64,000 nucleotides of DNA from Chrysaora quinquecirrha (Eukaryota; Cnidaria; Scyphozoa; Semaeostomeae; Pelagiidae): NCBI GenBank assembly GCA_014526335.1, contig JACTAT010000037.1, positions 11,534,008 to 11,598,007 of the forward strand. The letters are read 5' to 3'. How positions within the stretch are numbered: position 1 is the stretch's first letter; the number at the start of each line of letters is the position of its first letter. The translations under genes were made by a program, and so were the position numbers. This document shows positions 23,212 through 35,622 of this stretch, in pieces. The notes under the pieces are model-generated. The model had not been told where the DNA came from. It searched no databases and saw nothing but the letters and a program-made list of their open reading frames with translations.

Positions 23212-23440
23212 CTAAAACACCACACGAGTGAACACGAGTAAACACAAGTAAACACAAGTGAACACATAGGAACACGAATGAACATGAGTGAACACAAGTC
23301 ATCAGAATTAGAATACAAATGAACACGAGTGACCACAAGTCATCACAGTGAGAACAAGAGTGAACACGAGTCAACCCAGTCCTCAGAGTAAGAACACGAG
23401 TCATTAAAATTTGAACACAAGTAAACTAGAGTAAACACAG
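23212..23440 (+). repeat. Degenerate minisatellite (TGAACACGAG-type units)
   Basis: Roughly 10-11-bp units GTGAACACGA, GTAAACACAA and GTCATCACAG repeat about 20 times. The open minus-strand frame across it is a by-product of the repeat. Confidence 0.85.
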
Positions 23441-24125
23441 GAAATTTTAGTTAAAATGAGTGAAATTCGTGCAATTCACTGGTAAAATTGCATTGTTCCG
23501 CATTTCAGCAATGTTTTGCAACCGGATTTTTATTAGTAGTGCCGTTTTGTATTTAAGTAGTATATAGTTTTTGCATTTCAGCAGTGATGTTTATGATATC
23601 ATTTTTAAGAACAAATGTAAAATTTTTGCGTTTTATGTGTTTTTGTATTGTTAGGCAAGTTCTATATATTTTTGAAAAGTTTGAGGTCAATATTAGCCAT
23701 CTTAATTAGATATTTATATTATAAAAAAGGCCATTTTGCCAATTTCATTTTTTTTTTTTTTTTAAATTTAAATTTTTTTTTGCTTTCCCCAGTATGAAAT
23801 ACTGGCAGAGTAATATTTTCTACGTTTATTCCATTTATGGCAGAAAAATTAGAATAAAATAAAATTATTGCACTTTTTGACTTTATGACGTCATTGTGAC
23901 GTCACATTGCCTACAGCTTACCCCCAAAAAGTAAGGAGTAAGAAGGGGCAGCAAAGCAAGACAGCTGTCCGCCATTACACGCTGATACTTAATCATGAAC
24001 TCGATAGACACAACACAGTTCAACATTTGAGCATAGATTCACGAATAGACAAAAGAACAATCAAAATTGACGAAGGAGACAAAAGAACAAGCGATTTCTT
24101 GCATTACAATAGATTACAATAGACA
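23441..24125. other. AT-rich spacer with homopolymer runs
   Basis: A T-rich run occurs at 23748-23779. No gene seen. The 24000-24125 part may already belong to the BEL/Pao 3' LTR, whose inner boundary is unclear. Confidence 0.4.
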
Positions 24126-24129
24126 TATT

Positions 24130-24758
24130 ACCTGAGTCGTAGTTATCGCTATTGAATTGAATTGCTGGACTGTCAAACCAACGACTCATTCAAATTCGTT
24201 TCCGAAAGTGGACTGACATTGATTGCCTCATTTCCATAATTCTGTTCAATTGAAGATACTGCGACCCTCTGACAGAAATCTCTCTCATTTCACTTTTTGC
24301 TGTGCAATGCAAACTCGACTCAATTCTGCTGGAAAACAAATTTATTTGGTTGGCAATTGAAACAAATACAAATATAAAAAACATAAACAAAGTACAGTTT
24401 ATCTTTTCTCATACGGAAAACTAAATCACAATTCTTTCTATTATAATTATCTTATTACTGAAGTCAGAGATGCATGTTGTGTAGAAGGGCCGACAGACAC
24501 ATAAATGAACTTTTATATCAAGAATAACAGTAACATAATCAAAACACTATTTACAAGTTGAATACATATAGTTTTTGTAATGATTTCAATTCTTACGACC
24601 TCAGTTCTTTTTGTTCCTATCTCTTTTTGCAAAGCACGTAGTTACATAACTTAGCTTGGCATGATGCCTTATATGGTAAAAAACGATAAACGGATATAAC
24701 ATAATGTAAATGAATACAATAACAAAACGAGGCTAGCTCTAATGCAATCTTTCTAACA
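24130..24758 (-). mobile_element. Candidate 3' LTR of BEL/Pao element 1
   Basis: On the minus strand a purine tract (CCAGGGAGAGTA) is followed directly by TGTTAGAAAGATTGC, the expected polypurine tract and LTR start, about 120 bp after the pol stop codon. The lower boundary (about 24130) is a guess. No matching 5' LTR was found in the window, so the pair cannot be used to confirm it. Confidence 0.5.
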
Positions 24759-24879
24759 TACTCTCCCTGGTTGATCATTTCTATGATCAAGCAATTAATA
24801 CTAGAAAGAACAATAACAATCAATTTTTACTCACTTTATGCCAATAAGTGTAACAATACAACAAGAAAAAGTAATAAAC

Positions 24880-26630
24880 TCATATTTTAACATCTCTACG
24901 TAATAGTTCACCAATTACCGCAGCACTACGTCTAGGTCTAGTGTCTGCACATATCACCGTATCGCTCACAGGCGGTTCCTTCTGCTCACACGACGAGCCC
25001 GGCGACGACGCAGTAGTATTGCTTTTCGCTAACTGTTGTGTTGACATCCTAGAGTTAATCTCTAAAGGAATTAACAATCGTAAAGGTCTCTTTAATATAC
25101 AATTAGACTTACCATCATCTGACCCCATCTGAACCTTGCATGCTCTTACCTTACCATCATTACCTTCGATTAGCTCCACTATTTTCCCAATTTTCCAAAA
25201 ACTTCGCTTAGTCTGTTCATTCTTCAATATAACCAAATCTCCTAAACATATGAAAGGTTCATTAGTATCTTGTTTTGGTTTATGGACTTCCAACAGACCC
25301 AACAGATATTCTCTTTTCCATCTCTTAGTAAATTGAGATAGCAGATGGTGTTGATATTGGGCTCTTTTTGATGGCGATTCATAGGTACTGACAACTTCTG
25401 CATGCCTATTATTTGATGTTTGCTGCAGGTTCCTTCCATTGACTAGCTGTGAAGGAGTTAATGGATGTGATATTCCTTCAGTATCGTCGTATATGTATGT
25501 TAAAGGCCTATCATTTATAATACTTTCGATTTCAGTTAGCACAGTAAACAGCTCGCTATAATTCAACACAGCCTGACCTACTACCTTAATAAGGGCACGT
25601 TTCACGCTTCTTACAAGCCTTTCCCATGCTCCCCCCTGCCAAAGGCTTCTGTCTATTATAAATCTCTATTTGACTCCTAGATTCGCAAAACACGCTGATA
25701 CAATTTAGATTGCCTTATCAATTTCTTAACTTTCCTTGGCATTGCCTTGAAGTTCTTTGCATTATCATTATATATAGTACCTGACATACCTCTACGAGCA
25801 CAGAACCTCCTAAATGCACGGATTAGTGATTCGATATTCAAAGATTCCACAAGCTCTAGATGAACTGCTCTGGTAGAGAGGCATGTGAATAAACATATAT
25901 AACATTTGTATTGATTCTTATCATTGTTGTCCTTCACCATCAGTGGACCCGCATAATCTACTTCCGTATTCGTAAAGGGAGGACTGTCATCCACTCTTAC
26001 TTTCGGTAAGTCTGGCATAGCATTAAAACTGAAGGGCAGACCTTCAATTTTCTTACACACAAAACACCTGCGCACACTCTTTTTGACCTTCTCTCGTCCT
26101 CTCGATATCCAATATCTGTGCCTTACATAACTCAAAGTTTCACGAATTCCGTTGTGATAGACTTTTTCATGAGCTTCTTTGATAAACAATTCATTATAGT
26201 AAGTTTGAGATGGCACAAGTATAGGTTGCTTACTATCACTGTATATGTCTGCTTTGTTCGCCCGTGACCTGCAACGCAATATACCATCTGAGTCAAGAAA
26301 CAAACCTAACTGATTAACCAAGGGTGGGACCTTCTTATTCTGCCTTGCTTTTTCTCCTGATACGTACTCTATCTTCTTTTTAAAGGTTTCAGATTGTATA
26401 TCTTTGAGAGCTAATTTTTCCGCCCTTTCTATTTCATCGTATGATAAATATATTCCTTTTCTCGTATCCTCACTCTTAACCTTAGCTTTCAAATTCGATG
26501 TGAATCTGAGAACCCATGCAAAGGTTTTTAACAATCTCTCTTTACTGCTGTATGTCTCTATTTTAATAATCTCACTTGTACCCTTTAATTCTTGTTTTTC
26601 TGAACTGATTATAACATGACTTAAGTTCAA
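24880..26630 (-). pseudogene. BEL/Pao element 1: integrase region
   Basis: Minus strand, two long frames. 26630-25677 has the zinc-binding HHCC segment (EAHEKVYHNGIRETLSYVRH, later RRCFVCKK) and the first two catalytic aspartates in NTEVDYAGPLMVK and IYNDNAKNF. After a short break, 25605-24880 has LTEIESIINDRPLTY, with the third catalytic acidic residue expected just N-terminal of IINDRPL. It then has SHPLTPSQLVNGRNLQQ and the Pao-type C-terminal domain (CLGDLVILKNEQTKRSFWKI). The last residues PRRSAAVIGELLRRDVK are the usual element terminus. The break at about 25605-25677 removes continuity. Confidence 0.85.
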
Positions 26631-26783
26631 TGGATTTTCCTTAACTCTCTTTTCTTCTACCCCTGCAGCGTCATCACACTCGTTATAATTCTTAGATTTA
26701 GGCTATTCTGATGGTGGAAGTTTCAGAAATTCCGGCGCCTCCCACCACATTCCATTACTTGGCAAGCATTTCTCGTGTTTTCC

Positions 26784-27614
26784 TCATGACGGTAGATCTG
26801 CGGAATTCTGCGTTCCCGGACAGAAGCGCCATTCCTCTCGAGAGGAGAATTTGAGGATCTGTGATACTCTATTACGCACATACTGTTTCCAAATCTTATC
26901 ATTTCTTATCCAACAGACCGGGGCCATAGAATCCACCCAATAAAAGGTTTCAATTTGGCTGATTTTCAATTCCTCCTGTAATATAGATTTCACGTTATGC
27001 ACTAAATTTGCCATTATGCAAGCTGCTAATAACTCTAATCTGGGAATACTCTGTTTCTTTAAAGGAGCCACTTTTGAACAAATTTTGAACAAATAACCTG
27101 ACACTCAACTTTGTTATTTTCATACTCCACACGCAGATATACTAGTGTTGCATAGTCCTGTTCACTAGCATCGGAAAAGGCATATATTTGAACATTTCTT
27201 AGCTACTTGTTTGCCTTTCTTTAGAAGAGATCTATCAACCTTAACTATAGGAAAACTCTCAATATCCTTCAATATCGCCTCGTACTTCTCTCTATTTGAA
27301 CCTTGTAGCTCCTGACCCCAAGGAAGTTTTAGCTTGCAAAACTGCTGAAATAGAATTTTGGCCTTCACTGTCAACGTACTTACACAGCCTGATGCATCAA
27401 ATATTTTTGCCGCTATTTTCAAGAGAGATCTTTTTTTTGGTGGTAACGATTTACTGAGTTCTAGGATATTGCTAAAATCTAGATAAAGTTGATCTGTATA
27501 ACTATTCCAGCTGATTCCTAGGACCTTATTGTCCGAGCATGTCTGACCCACAGAGAACTTTGTAAAGGACTGTTCATCTTCCTCTACCTGAGCACTTTCC
27601 TGTATCGTTTGCAC
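26784..27614 (-). pseudogene. BEL/Pao element 1: RT connection and RNase H region
   Basis: 27614-27165 reads NKVLGISWNSYTDQLYLDFS and AAKIFDASGCVSTLTVKAKI, the segment following the RT palm in Pao elements (LGLxW ... iFDPLGFlsP). 27104-26784 has SIPRLELLAACIMANLVHNV and ETFYWVDSMAPVCWI. These are the RNase H-like PRLEL and WxDS motifs, of which D in WVDS is a catalytic residue. The two pieces are in different frames. The end of the RNase H block (PGTQNSADLPS) is the conserved pre-integrase motif. Confidence 0.75.
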
Positions 27615-27677
27615 ATTGTCAGACTTTCCTTCTAACTTATTGATCTCTGCATCTCTGCTAGAAGACTTTTATCATTG

Positions 27678-28681
27678 CTATTCCATTTTCTCAAATTGAA
27701 CCCGCCCTCTTGCCTTAGATTTCCTGTAGATTTCAAGCGCCTCCTCCCTACTGTCAGCCCTGCAGAACATATCATCTGCATGTAAGTTATTCAACAACGT
27801 AGCTATTTGGGGCTCTTTTTCCTGATTCATGGAGACGTGATGACGTATTGTCGCACCTAAAATCGAAGCACTTGATTTAATTCCGAAGGGAAGGCGACAT
27901 ATTCGATAATGAACAACATTTGGTTTCACTGCAAACGGATCATCATAGCATAAAAAACACAAATAATTACGGTCGTTCTCTGCTATACCTATCTGCAAAA
28001 AGGCCTTTTCGACATCACTGGTCATCCCAATTATATGCGAACGAAACCGAACAATATTGTTAAACAAAAGCGGCATGTAATTGTCTCCTAAATGAAGATG
28101 ATCATTTAATGATAGCACCTCATTAGATGATTTAGCACAACCATCAAGCACAATGTGAACCTTAGTGGTTTTGCGCTCATTACATATGACACAGAAATGA
28201 GAAAGATACAGAAATGACACTTCGCATCTTTCTCCTGAGTGTTCGGCACTCTTTCAATAATACCATTTGCGAACTGTTCTTGGAAAATACAATCATATTC
28301 CTTGAGAACGTCTGGTTTCTCTTTCAGCCTGTTTTTCAACGATTTTAAGCGGCCTAGACAAAGGTCACAATCATAATGTAAAGAATCTTCAAAACTATCA
28401 ATCTTCCAAGGAAGACTCACCTCATATCTATCTGTCCTTTTCTGAATATCAAAGATCTTGAGATGTTTTGATTGCACTGTTTCCAACTCTGTTTCTGAGT
28501 CCCCATTCATGTCATGAAGTCCAAGGGATTCATGTTTCCAGAAACGTTTTAGATGTTCCACCACATTATTGTCTTCAATATTCTCCATTTCTGTTGATTT
28601 AAACCCATCTATAACGAGATTCGACTGAGAAAATTTGTCATTAGCAAAATCATTATCAGAATTGTCGGTTTTACGGCACAA
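27678..28681 (-). pseudogene. BEL/Pao element 1: protease end and RT palm
   Basis: 28681-28106 contains the pre-RT linker (LKRFWKHESLGL, YEVSLPWKID, EKPDVLKEYDCIFQEQFANG IIE), typical of the PR-RT junction. 28220-27678 is the RT palm: TTKVHIVLDGCAKSSNEVLS, MTSDVEKAFLQIGIAENDRN and LPFGIKSSASILGATIRHH. The catalytic box reads LNNLHADDMF where Pao elements have NLYVDDL, so Tyr-Val is replaced by His-Ala while both aspartates remain. gag, most of protease and the 5' LTR are missing upstream of 28681. The element is 5' truncated. Confidence 0.85.
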
Positions 28682-30960
28682 CTAAATGCAATTTATTTGG
28701 GTTTATTATGTGACAAGGGCTTTTATGTTATTATTGCCCTCTTGCATCGCATTAGAGGTAGAGAAGCTTTTGAGGTGTCTCATGATTGGTGAAAGCTTTT
28801 CATACAAAGCAATTCCTTATACAGCAGTTTTGCTATGGTGAATCGGGTTAACTGGTGTGTTTAAATTTGGCGGCTATAAATTTTTGCCACGCGGTCTGTG
28901 CTTATCATTAAATAACCGAATATGAACTGTGAAGGGAGAACGTTTCAAAGTGCTTGACAAGCGATTTTTGCCGTGTTCTCTTCGCAAGTTTGGCTGCTAT
29001 GAAAGTTGAATTGGGTGAGAAAGTTCTGATTTCTGTTTTGTTTTAATTATTTTTTGTCTTCCAATATTTGAATTTTGGAATTTGAGTATCTTCATAGTTT
29101 GCCTAGGCCACACGTGGGCCAAAGACATTTTAGCGTGTCTACTCAAGAAAGGGTTGCTTTTACCGTGCTGGGTTTCTTGGCAATCAATTTTTTTAATATC
29201 CCTATTTGATGGTTATTATCACTATTATATTTCTTATTTCTTCATTTATTTTCTTGTCGGATTGTTTGTCGAGTTGACCAGGCCTCTAGACTAGATTCAC
29301 GAATATTCCTGTCTACGTAGAGAAGTAATCTAAATTATTTATAGGCCTACTGACTCATGACAAAACACGAACATTCGCCGAGCTTTCTAGTAGTATTTTC
29401 GTGCTGTTGGATTGCCCATCCTGATATAAGATAAAATTGCAAGCATGTTGGCAGGAATGAGATCCGTATTTTCTGCTATAGGCCTTTTGATGTAGGCAGG
29501 CGTTTTGGACTTGGTTGGTGACACTAGACATAAGGCTAAAACAGATATGAAGTCCAGTACTTCTTCAATTTGTTCCCTGCATCAATTTTGTTATTTGTTC
29601 ATGGGCATATCAAAACCTGTGTCCTAATAACCTAAACAAAAAGAAAAACAAGAATGGAATCTTTGGGAGTTTTTGAACCATTGTTTATGGTATTGCCTTT
29701 CATCAATGTTTGGATGCAACAGTCAGATTTTTGCATTTTCGTATCCAAATATCTATAAAAATTTTAATTGTGTTAAACATTTTTTTAGGCTTCAATCATT
29801 CCTGTCAGCCATACCTGTAGTAAATATTTTTGAAATTGGTGAGGTGTACCTTAGTTCAATCTTAAAAGCAATACTGCAGGGTTGCATGTTGCTGTCAAAA
29901 TAAGTTTTAAAAGCAAATGAATTCGGCTACACTCTTGTATGCAGCTATACAGCTTTGAGTTGCCCTCTGCTTATTGTTTTGGTTAAGAGAGAAAATGTAT
30001 TTTATCTTTAACCATCAACTTTATTGGAGGGAGATGATGCTTCAAGTGTCGTGTTAAATAAGAATGCCCTTTTTTCGCAATTGATTGCCTAGTTTTGGTA
30101 TTCTAAACAGATTTTATATCATCTAGAAAGGTCTAGTTGTTATTCAGCTGGGTGCAGTGTTCTTTGAATAAGCTGATTTTCTGTATTATTAAATGGGCCA
30201 ACAAGAATCCCAGTTTTATGTTTAGACATGGCCCTCGACTTAGCCCCAGACACAATTTGGGAGTACAATTTATCAATTTGGGTCAGGCCTTGGCTATGGA
30301 AGCCTTATTGTTCTTGCTACAGTTGATCTTACCAGCCTTAAGAAATTTCATGAAGAACTTCTTAAGAGGCTGCTCTGCCAACATCAGAGTGTTTTGAACT
30401 ATTGGTCCTTTTGTCAAGTGATGAAAATAAAAAGGAAATTCTTCCCCACGATGACAGAGGCTAATAAGGAGACTGGGCTCTTGGCATAGTCTCAGTGGTT
30501 TGGGATGTGTTCTCGGCGGATGGAACATAGACGTTGAGCCAAGGGGCAGCCCTCCCCTTGCTTATTATTTATCAAGCAGTCATGTGAAGATGTGTCTTTG
30601 TTTATTGGGTACACTTCCAAGGTACAAATTTATGTTTCGTCATTCATCCTGAGAACATGCCAAAAGGCCTTCCTTACTAGCTATCCATTTAAAAAATGAT
30701 GCATAAAAATTTCTTTTGGTTAACAATCAGCACCTAATGGGTCGGTGTTTTTCAATACCCTGGTTTTGTTTGGGAGAAGGACATTTGTCTTATTTGGGAA
30801 TCTTGGACAAAATCCATTTGTTTTGGCTATTTGATTGCCATTTTAATCATTTTGAGAATGTAGGCAAAGACAAGCTCCTTGATCAGACAATTTTGGGCGT
30901 GGGATTTTCTTATAGGATGTCTAGCTACTTACAACAATGATTTGTAATTGGGTTGCTTTC
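28682..30960. other. Non-coding region, no gene seen
   Basis: No recognisable frames. Composition is locally T/G-rich on the plus strand. The sequence at 28860-29010 (AAATTTGGCGGCTATAAATT and surroundings) resembles a promoter/UTR area, but nothing supports a gene model. Confidence 0.35.
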
Positions 30961-30964
30961 TTGT

Positions 30965-31690
30965 AATGCTGGGGACGGGTCTCTATGGTCAGAAGTTCGT
31001 AACAACTAAAGGTCACCTTTATTGGTCACGTGAGATACATGTTCTCCACTTGTTGGAGGTTAATGACTTTGATGTCATTCTCATTGTTAATTTGAAGAGT
31101 GGTTTACAAAGACTACAGTTATGATTGGAAAGGAAAGATACCTACTCATAATGCTGATTCGGAGCTCAGTATGGTCAAGGCTTAATGACTGAAGGGTCCT
31201 TCGCTATTGTTATCCTTTGAGAAATATTAGCTTCTTTTTGAGATTCTACATTTTTAGGTCCCCATTGTGGCTTATCTGGTATATACACGTGCTAGCATAT
31301 ACTGTTAGCAACCTTAAGAGGTTATAACTGTTAGGTCACCATCATGGCTATTTTTGGACATACATTCCCTAGGATTGGCAGTTAATAACTGTAAGGTCCC
31401 TTTTTGTTCATCTTGGAGATATATTGTCCTTTCAAAGGTTAAAAACTGTAAGGTCCATCTTATTGCTAATTCTGGGATGGAGGTGCTCCCTTTCGGAGAT
31501 CATAACTGTTAGGCCATCATCATGGCTGATCTTGGACACATGCTCTCGAGGATTCTTAGGCAGTTTATCATGTCGAAAAAGTTAATAACTGCAAGGTCCC
31601 TTACTTTTCAACGTGGAGAGATGTCCTCCATTCAAAGGTTAATATCTGTAAGGTCCACCTTATTGTTAATTATGGCTTTCAATTTAGAAG
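30965..31690 (+). repeat. Degenerate ~60-66-bp tandem repeat
   Basis: Units centred on GGTTAATAACTGTAAGGTCC followed by CTTATTG...TTGGA recur about ten times (for example near 31075, 31315, 31375, 31437, 31500, 31580 and 31640). The array runs into the truncated end of BEL/Pao element 2. Confidence 0.7.
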
Positions 31691-33004
31691 AAAGACCGCG
31701 TAGTCGTTTATAGCTAAGAAGATAGTTGTCCGGTAAAATCGCATGATCCTGTTTCCAGGGAAGCTTGACTTTGTCTCGCCCATCCTTAAACTGAATATCT
31801 TCTTGGAACTGCTGATAAACTGAGTTTTCAACTTCTGAAATAATTCCAATGCCTTCCAAGTTCCAAAAATTTGCAACCTGATCGGTGAGAGAGTGTTCTT
31901 CTACACGCAAAACGTGAGTTTGGGCAAAGTTAGTAGTCGTTGAGTTGAATTCCGGGCAGTTTGGAATTTCTCCAGATAGAATCCAGCCAAGCTGAGAGGC
32001 AAGAGCAACGGGTCCTCCAGCTGGACTTCGTAAACACGCACCAGTCAAAAAACACCAATAAAAATCCAAACCAATGAGAATTTCTACTTGCGAAGAATTT
32101 TCATCTGTATGAAAATCTGCTAATTGAAGATTAGCAATATGAGGATAGGCTTGAACTGCAAACTGAATTTGTTGGTTCTTCAAGGGTGCACAGACTACAG
32201 GCACAACATGGGCCTTGACATAGGTACTTGTGTCAGTGTAAGGACTCCTCACACAAAACTGCACAATGTCACATGACTGGAGACTGCCCTCTTTGTCCCA
32301 AATGTTTTTATAATCAGAGTTTCACGGTTAATTGTTTGGAGGCCAAGTTCTTCCTTGATTTTCTGAGAAATATAAGACCTTTGACTCCCAGAGTAGAACA
32401 CCATGCGGGCAACTGCAGAGTATTGAGGATTATCAGGAGAGGAAATGTAGGCATTGGCCGTCTGCAAAAGGACTGCGTTCTTTGATGCAGCGCGCGTGTC
32501 ATTTGTTGGCGAGTTTCCAAGCTGAGCCGTCTGCAGAGATTCAGTTCCTTGATCTGTAAAAAGAGTAAGGGTTGAGGGGCCCGGTGGCTGATGTTGTCGT
32601 GCTGCATTGCGGTTTCCTTGAGGATTAGGGGTACTTAACACCTCTGACTGTTGGGGATTAACTCGCAGTTGAGTTGATGATTGATGTGGCTGAGGAGGAT
32701 TAGTGGACATGGCGTGATGTCTTTGTTTGCAAGAAAAACATCGAATTTGACTTTGGCAGGCCCACGAAAGATGGCCTTTTTTCAGACACACAAAACAACG
32801 TCCTTGAGACTTCAAAATTTCCTTGCGCACTCTCGTATTCGACACAACCTGGCATTTCGCAGAATAATGTGCGCCTTTACAGTATGAACACGTGAGTTTA
32901 CTTTGCTCAGTAAGCAAGGCTGATGTGGTAAAGGGTGTATTCTGGGGGGTTTGATTTGATTCAGTCTGAAGCCCCCTGGTTGTTTCATTTGCAATTGACC
33001 ACAT
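31632..33004 (-). pseudogene. BEL/Pao element 2: zinc knuckles and aspartic protease
   Basis: Minus strand. 33004-32249 carries three cysteine knuckle motifs: CSYCKGAHYSAKC, CFVCLKKGHLSWAC (a CCHC-type knuckle) and CFSCKQRHH. Then comes the retropepsin segment MVFYSGSQRSYIS, where the catalytic D of D-S-G-S is replaced by Y. 32264-31632 continues the protease-like Pao domain (VVPVVCAPLKNQQIQFAVQA, EILIGLDFYWCFLTG) into the RT leader (FWNLEGIGI, KVKLPWKQDHAILPDNY). The RT itself is missing. The frame break near 32250-32264 is small. Inactive by truncation and by loss of the catalytic Asp. Confidence 0.85.
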
Positions 33005-33021
33005 TGTTCGTGAGCTTCAAG

Positions 33022-33255
33022 TTAATTTTTTATTATCAAAAGGATAGAATCAAGTTCCCAGTTTTCACCTTTAGATCCCTTTGTTATTTCCAACCGAAAC
33101 TCGTCCGGTACCTTGGTTAAAATAATTGGAATCAAAAGTTTTCCATATTGGTTTAAATCAATTCCAAGCGACTTCAGACTGCGTACATTTATTTCAATTG
33201 TATCGAAAAGGAAGTGTATTGCTTTTACATCCTTTTCAGAAGAAACCCTTTGCAA
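33022..33255 (-). pseudogene. BEL/Pao element 2: gag C-terminal part
   Basis: The minus strand reads VSSEKDVKAIHFLFDTIEIN, then SLKSLGIDLNQYGKLLIPII and KVPDEFRLEI, the standard middle of the Pao gag (LRxL...i...yg.lL...l..KLP...R). Separated from the N-terminal gag part by a ~535-bp non-coding insert. Confidence 0.75.
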
Positions 33256-33261
33256 ATTTTA

Positions 33262-33794
33262 AAATGTTTCCATGTGTGAGTTTATAGTAACCTGTTTCTT
33301 GTTGGGAAAACCCCGCATGCTTGCTTTTACTTATAATGTTTTCTCAGTTATGGATATAGATTTCAGTGTTTTCCTTAGGTTCATTCATTTCAATACTGCA
33401 ATATATATTTACTATTCAAAGATTAAAATATTTTCTTCCTATTCATGTGTAGTGGAGTAAATGCGTAATAGCCTCGTATTCAGATTGAGACGAGGAAACT
33501 GATTCATGTTATGTTAACTTAAACTACTACGTATTTGCGTAAAACTATTGTATTAAGGGTTTTGTCATTTTCCTGTTATTCTAAGTTCTGATTGGACAAA
33601 ATATATCTTGATTTCCTCATTGGTGTAATATGAGTTTAGACTTTCCAATTTTGAGTTAGTGTTCTGAGTAAAAACGTAGTGTAAAGATTGCGTTCATGAA
33701 ATTATGACAAAGTGATTTTGTCTGAGTCTTTTTTGTCTGAAATCGTCTATATAATTCGACCGAACTAAGAGAGAGTGTAATATTCTCAACATTT
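33262..33794 (-). mobile_element. Non-coding insert splitting the BEL/Pao gag (solo-LTR candidate)
   Basis: On the minus strand the gag frame ends at FAQK and the following sequence starts TGTTGAGAATATTACACTCT. It ends ...CACATGGAAACA before gag resumes at LQRVSSEKD. TG...CA ends and the size suit a solo LTR. I could not find a clean target duplication, and no second copy exists in the window. Confidence 0.4.
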
Positions 33795-34440
33795 CTGGGC
33801 AAAGCGTTCCTTCAAGATTTCGATAGCTTCATTATAATTTGCCCCTGTTATATTTATACCAGAAATTGAAGAAGCTGCAGGGCCATCCAGAAGGGATTTC
33901 AGATGCCTGAATTTACTTGCAGATGACAGACTATGATTATTATGAATGATTTCGAAGGCTTCCCACCATTCCTGCCATTTTTGGGGTCACCACTGTATCT
34001 TGGAAGCTGAAGTTTTGGCAATTTTGCTGAGTTCTCATTTTTGCTGAATTCATTTTCAGCAGAAGAAGTATTTACAGACGAATTTTCATCTTTGTTTTTG
34101 TATTTCAAAGCTTTGAGTTTTATGTCCAGTTCTATAATAATTTTATTAATTTCTGATTTTAGCTCTTCACATTCTAAAACTTCAGCTTCTACACTGTCAT
34201 CATCTACAAGGTCGAAAATATCTTGATCGATATTCTGGAGGGGAGTAACGTTGTCTTTTAACGAAATTGATAGATGTTCAACATTAGATACAGGCACATC
34301 TTCTAATTCTAAAGGTTCGCTTATAAGTTTTGTAGAATGAGCCTTATAGCCTCCCTGTATGCGCCTTTTCCTTGCTAGTGAGGGCAGAGTTGATCTGGGA
34401 GGTGCTGAAGCACCTTCCTCTTCTTGAGAAATTGTTCATA
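33795..34440 (-). pseudogene. BEL/Pao element 2: gag N-terminal part
   Basis: The minus strand runs from about 34430 (QEEEGASAPPRSTLPSLARK) through a Glu/Lys-rich coiled-coil-like stretch to KLPKLQLPRYSGDPKN. After one base shift it continues WQEWWEAFEIIHNNHSLSSA and GPAASSISGINITGANYNEA, the hallmark Pao gag motif (LPKLxLPxFxGdpxxWxxFWdxF...H...LS..eKF.yL...L.G.A). One frameshift at about 33985. The start codon was not found, because the frame is open upstream of the usual M. Confidence 0.8.
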
Positions 34441-35620
34441 AGAGTAAAATTCAAGACATAACCAAATTATTATCAAACTGAGTTTATAAAGTATGTTTCA
34501 TTAAAAGTATATCAGTATAAATCCGGTTCGGTGGACCATTTAGAATAATACCCGCTTAGGCTGTGTTATGTTGCCTTGATTAGCGTAGAAGAAAGGTCCA
34601 ATGTTACAAAGTGTCATGAATGAGATGGTCATAGTATGCACGGGAAATGAGTATGGTTTGATTGTATGCAAGTCTGGTTTTGGGAAGTGTTTTCCCACCA
34701 AGGTATGGCATGAACGGTTTGAAGCTTTGAAACTGCTTAGTGTTAACTTATCAGTGACTGTCTGCAGGAATAGCTTAGTCATGAAGTTGGAAAAGCTTTA
34801 GCATCTACAGTGCTTCAAGTGGAGAAGAACGTCGGTCTCCATGAATTACCTACAGGCGTAGTCTGCTAACGTTCTATACATGCCAAAAAGACACTTTTAG
34901 TTGACCATAAGGACACCACTTTTCACTTTAAGTGACCTTTGTATGTAAGGGATATTAGAAACAATTGAGCTTCGTGTCAATGACAGTAGCTTAATATGGT
35001 GAGTTAATATTTGGGTCCTAAGAAATGAAAAGAAATGCCTACACCTTGATGTGCAGCTGGTTTTTAGGTTGGGGTCCTCGATTGCTCTTTGGTACTGTTG
35101 CTGTACCCTGTTCCTTGGACCATTAATGCCTGATTGACTTCAGGTGTGGATTGCAAAGTAGCTACATAAACTTTAGTGTCAATATACAGTATGGGTCGCT
35201 TGGTGTGTTGGTGTGCAAGGAGACCTTAAACCTTAGTGTGCAGTGCATTTCAAGTCCTCGTAGGCGTTGGTTGGAAAAGAAACCTTAGTGTCAATGAAAG
35301 TAGGCATGTGTCGCTTGAAGTTTAAGGTGCTTAGCATGCAAGGAAACCTTAATCCTTATTGTGCAGCAGGATTCAAGTCGTAGTAGGCATGGATTGCGAA
35401 ATAAACCTTAGCCCCAATGACAGTAGGTACAAATTGCCTAATCATTTCGATGCCCTGTATGGAAGGGTAATTTAACTCTAGTTCTTTTGGTTTCGAGGTT
35501 CTCTTCTTAACAGGCAGGGGAAACCTTAGTTGATGTGCCCTTAATTGTTTTCTAGACCAGTTGCTCTGACTTTATCGTTAGGCAATATTTGTTTTGTCGG
35601 GTGTGATTTTTTTCCTATTC
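34441..35620 (+). repeat. Degenerate ~120-bp tandem repeats
   Basis: Phrases AAACCTTAGTGTCAATGA, GTAGGCATGGATTGC and TTATTGTGCAGC(A)GG recur at about 120-bp spacing from about 34940 to 35530. The part 34441-34940 has no recognised content. Confidence 0.5.
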
Positions 35621-35622
35621 CT

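Noticed and set aside
23207..23404. Cys/His/Val-rich minus-strand ORF
   Set aside because: Direct translation of the GAACACGAG minisatellite.
28860..29010. Promoter or first exon of a host gene
   Set aside because: Only composition suggests it; no splice site, frame or conserved element could be shown.
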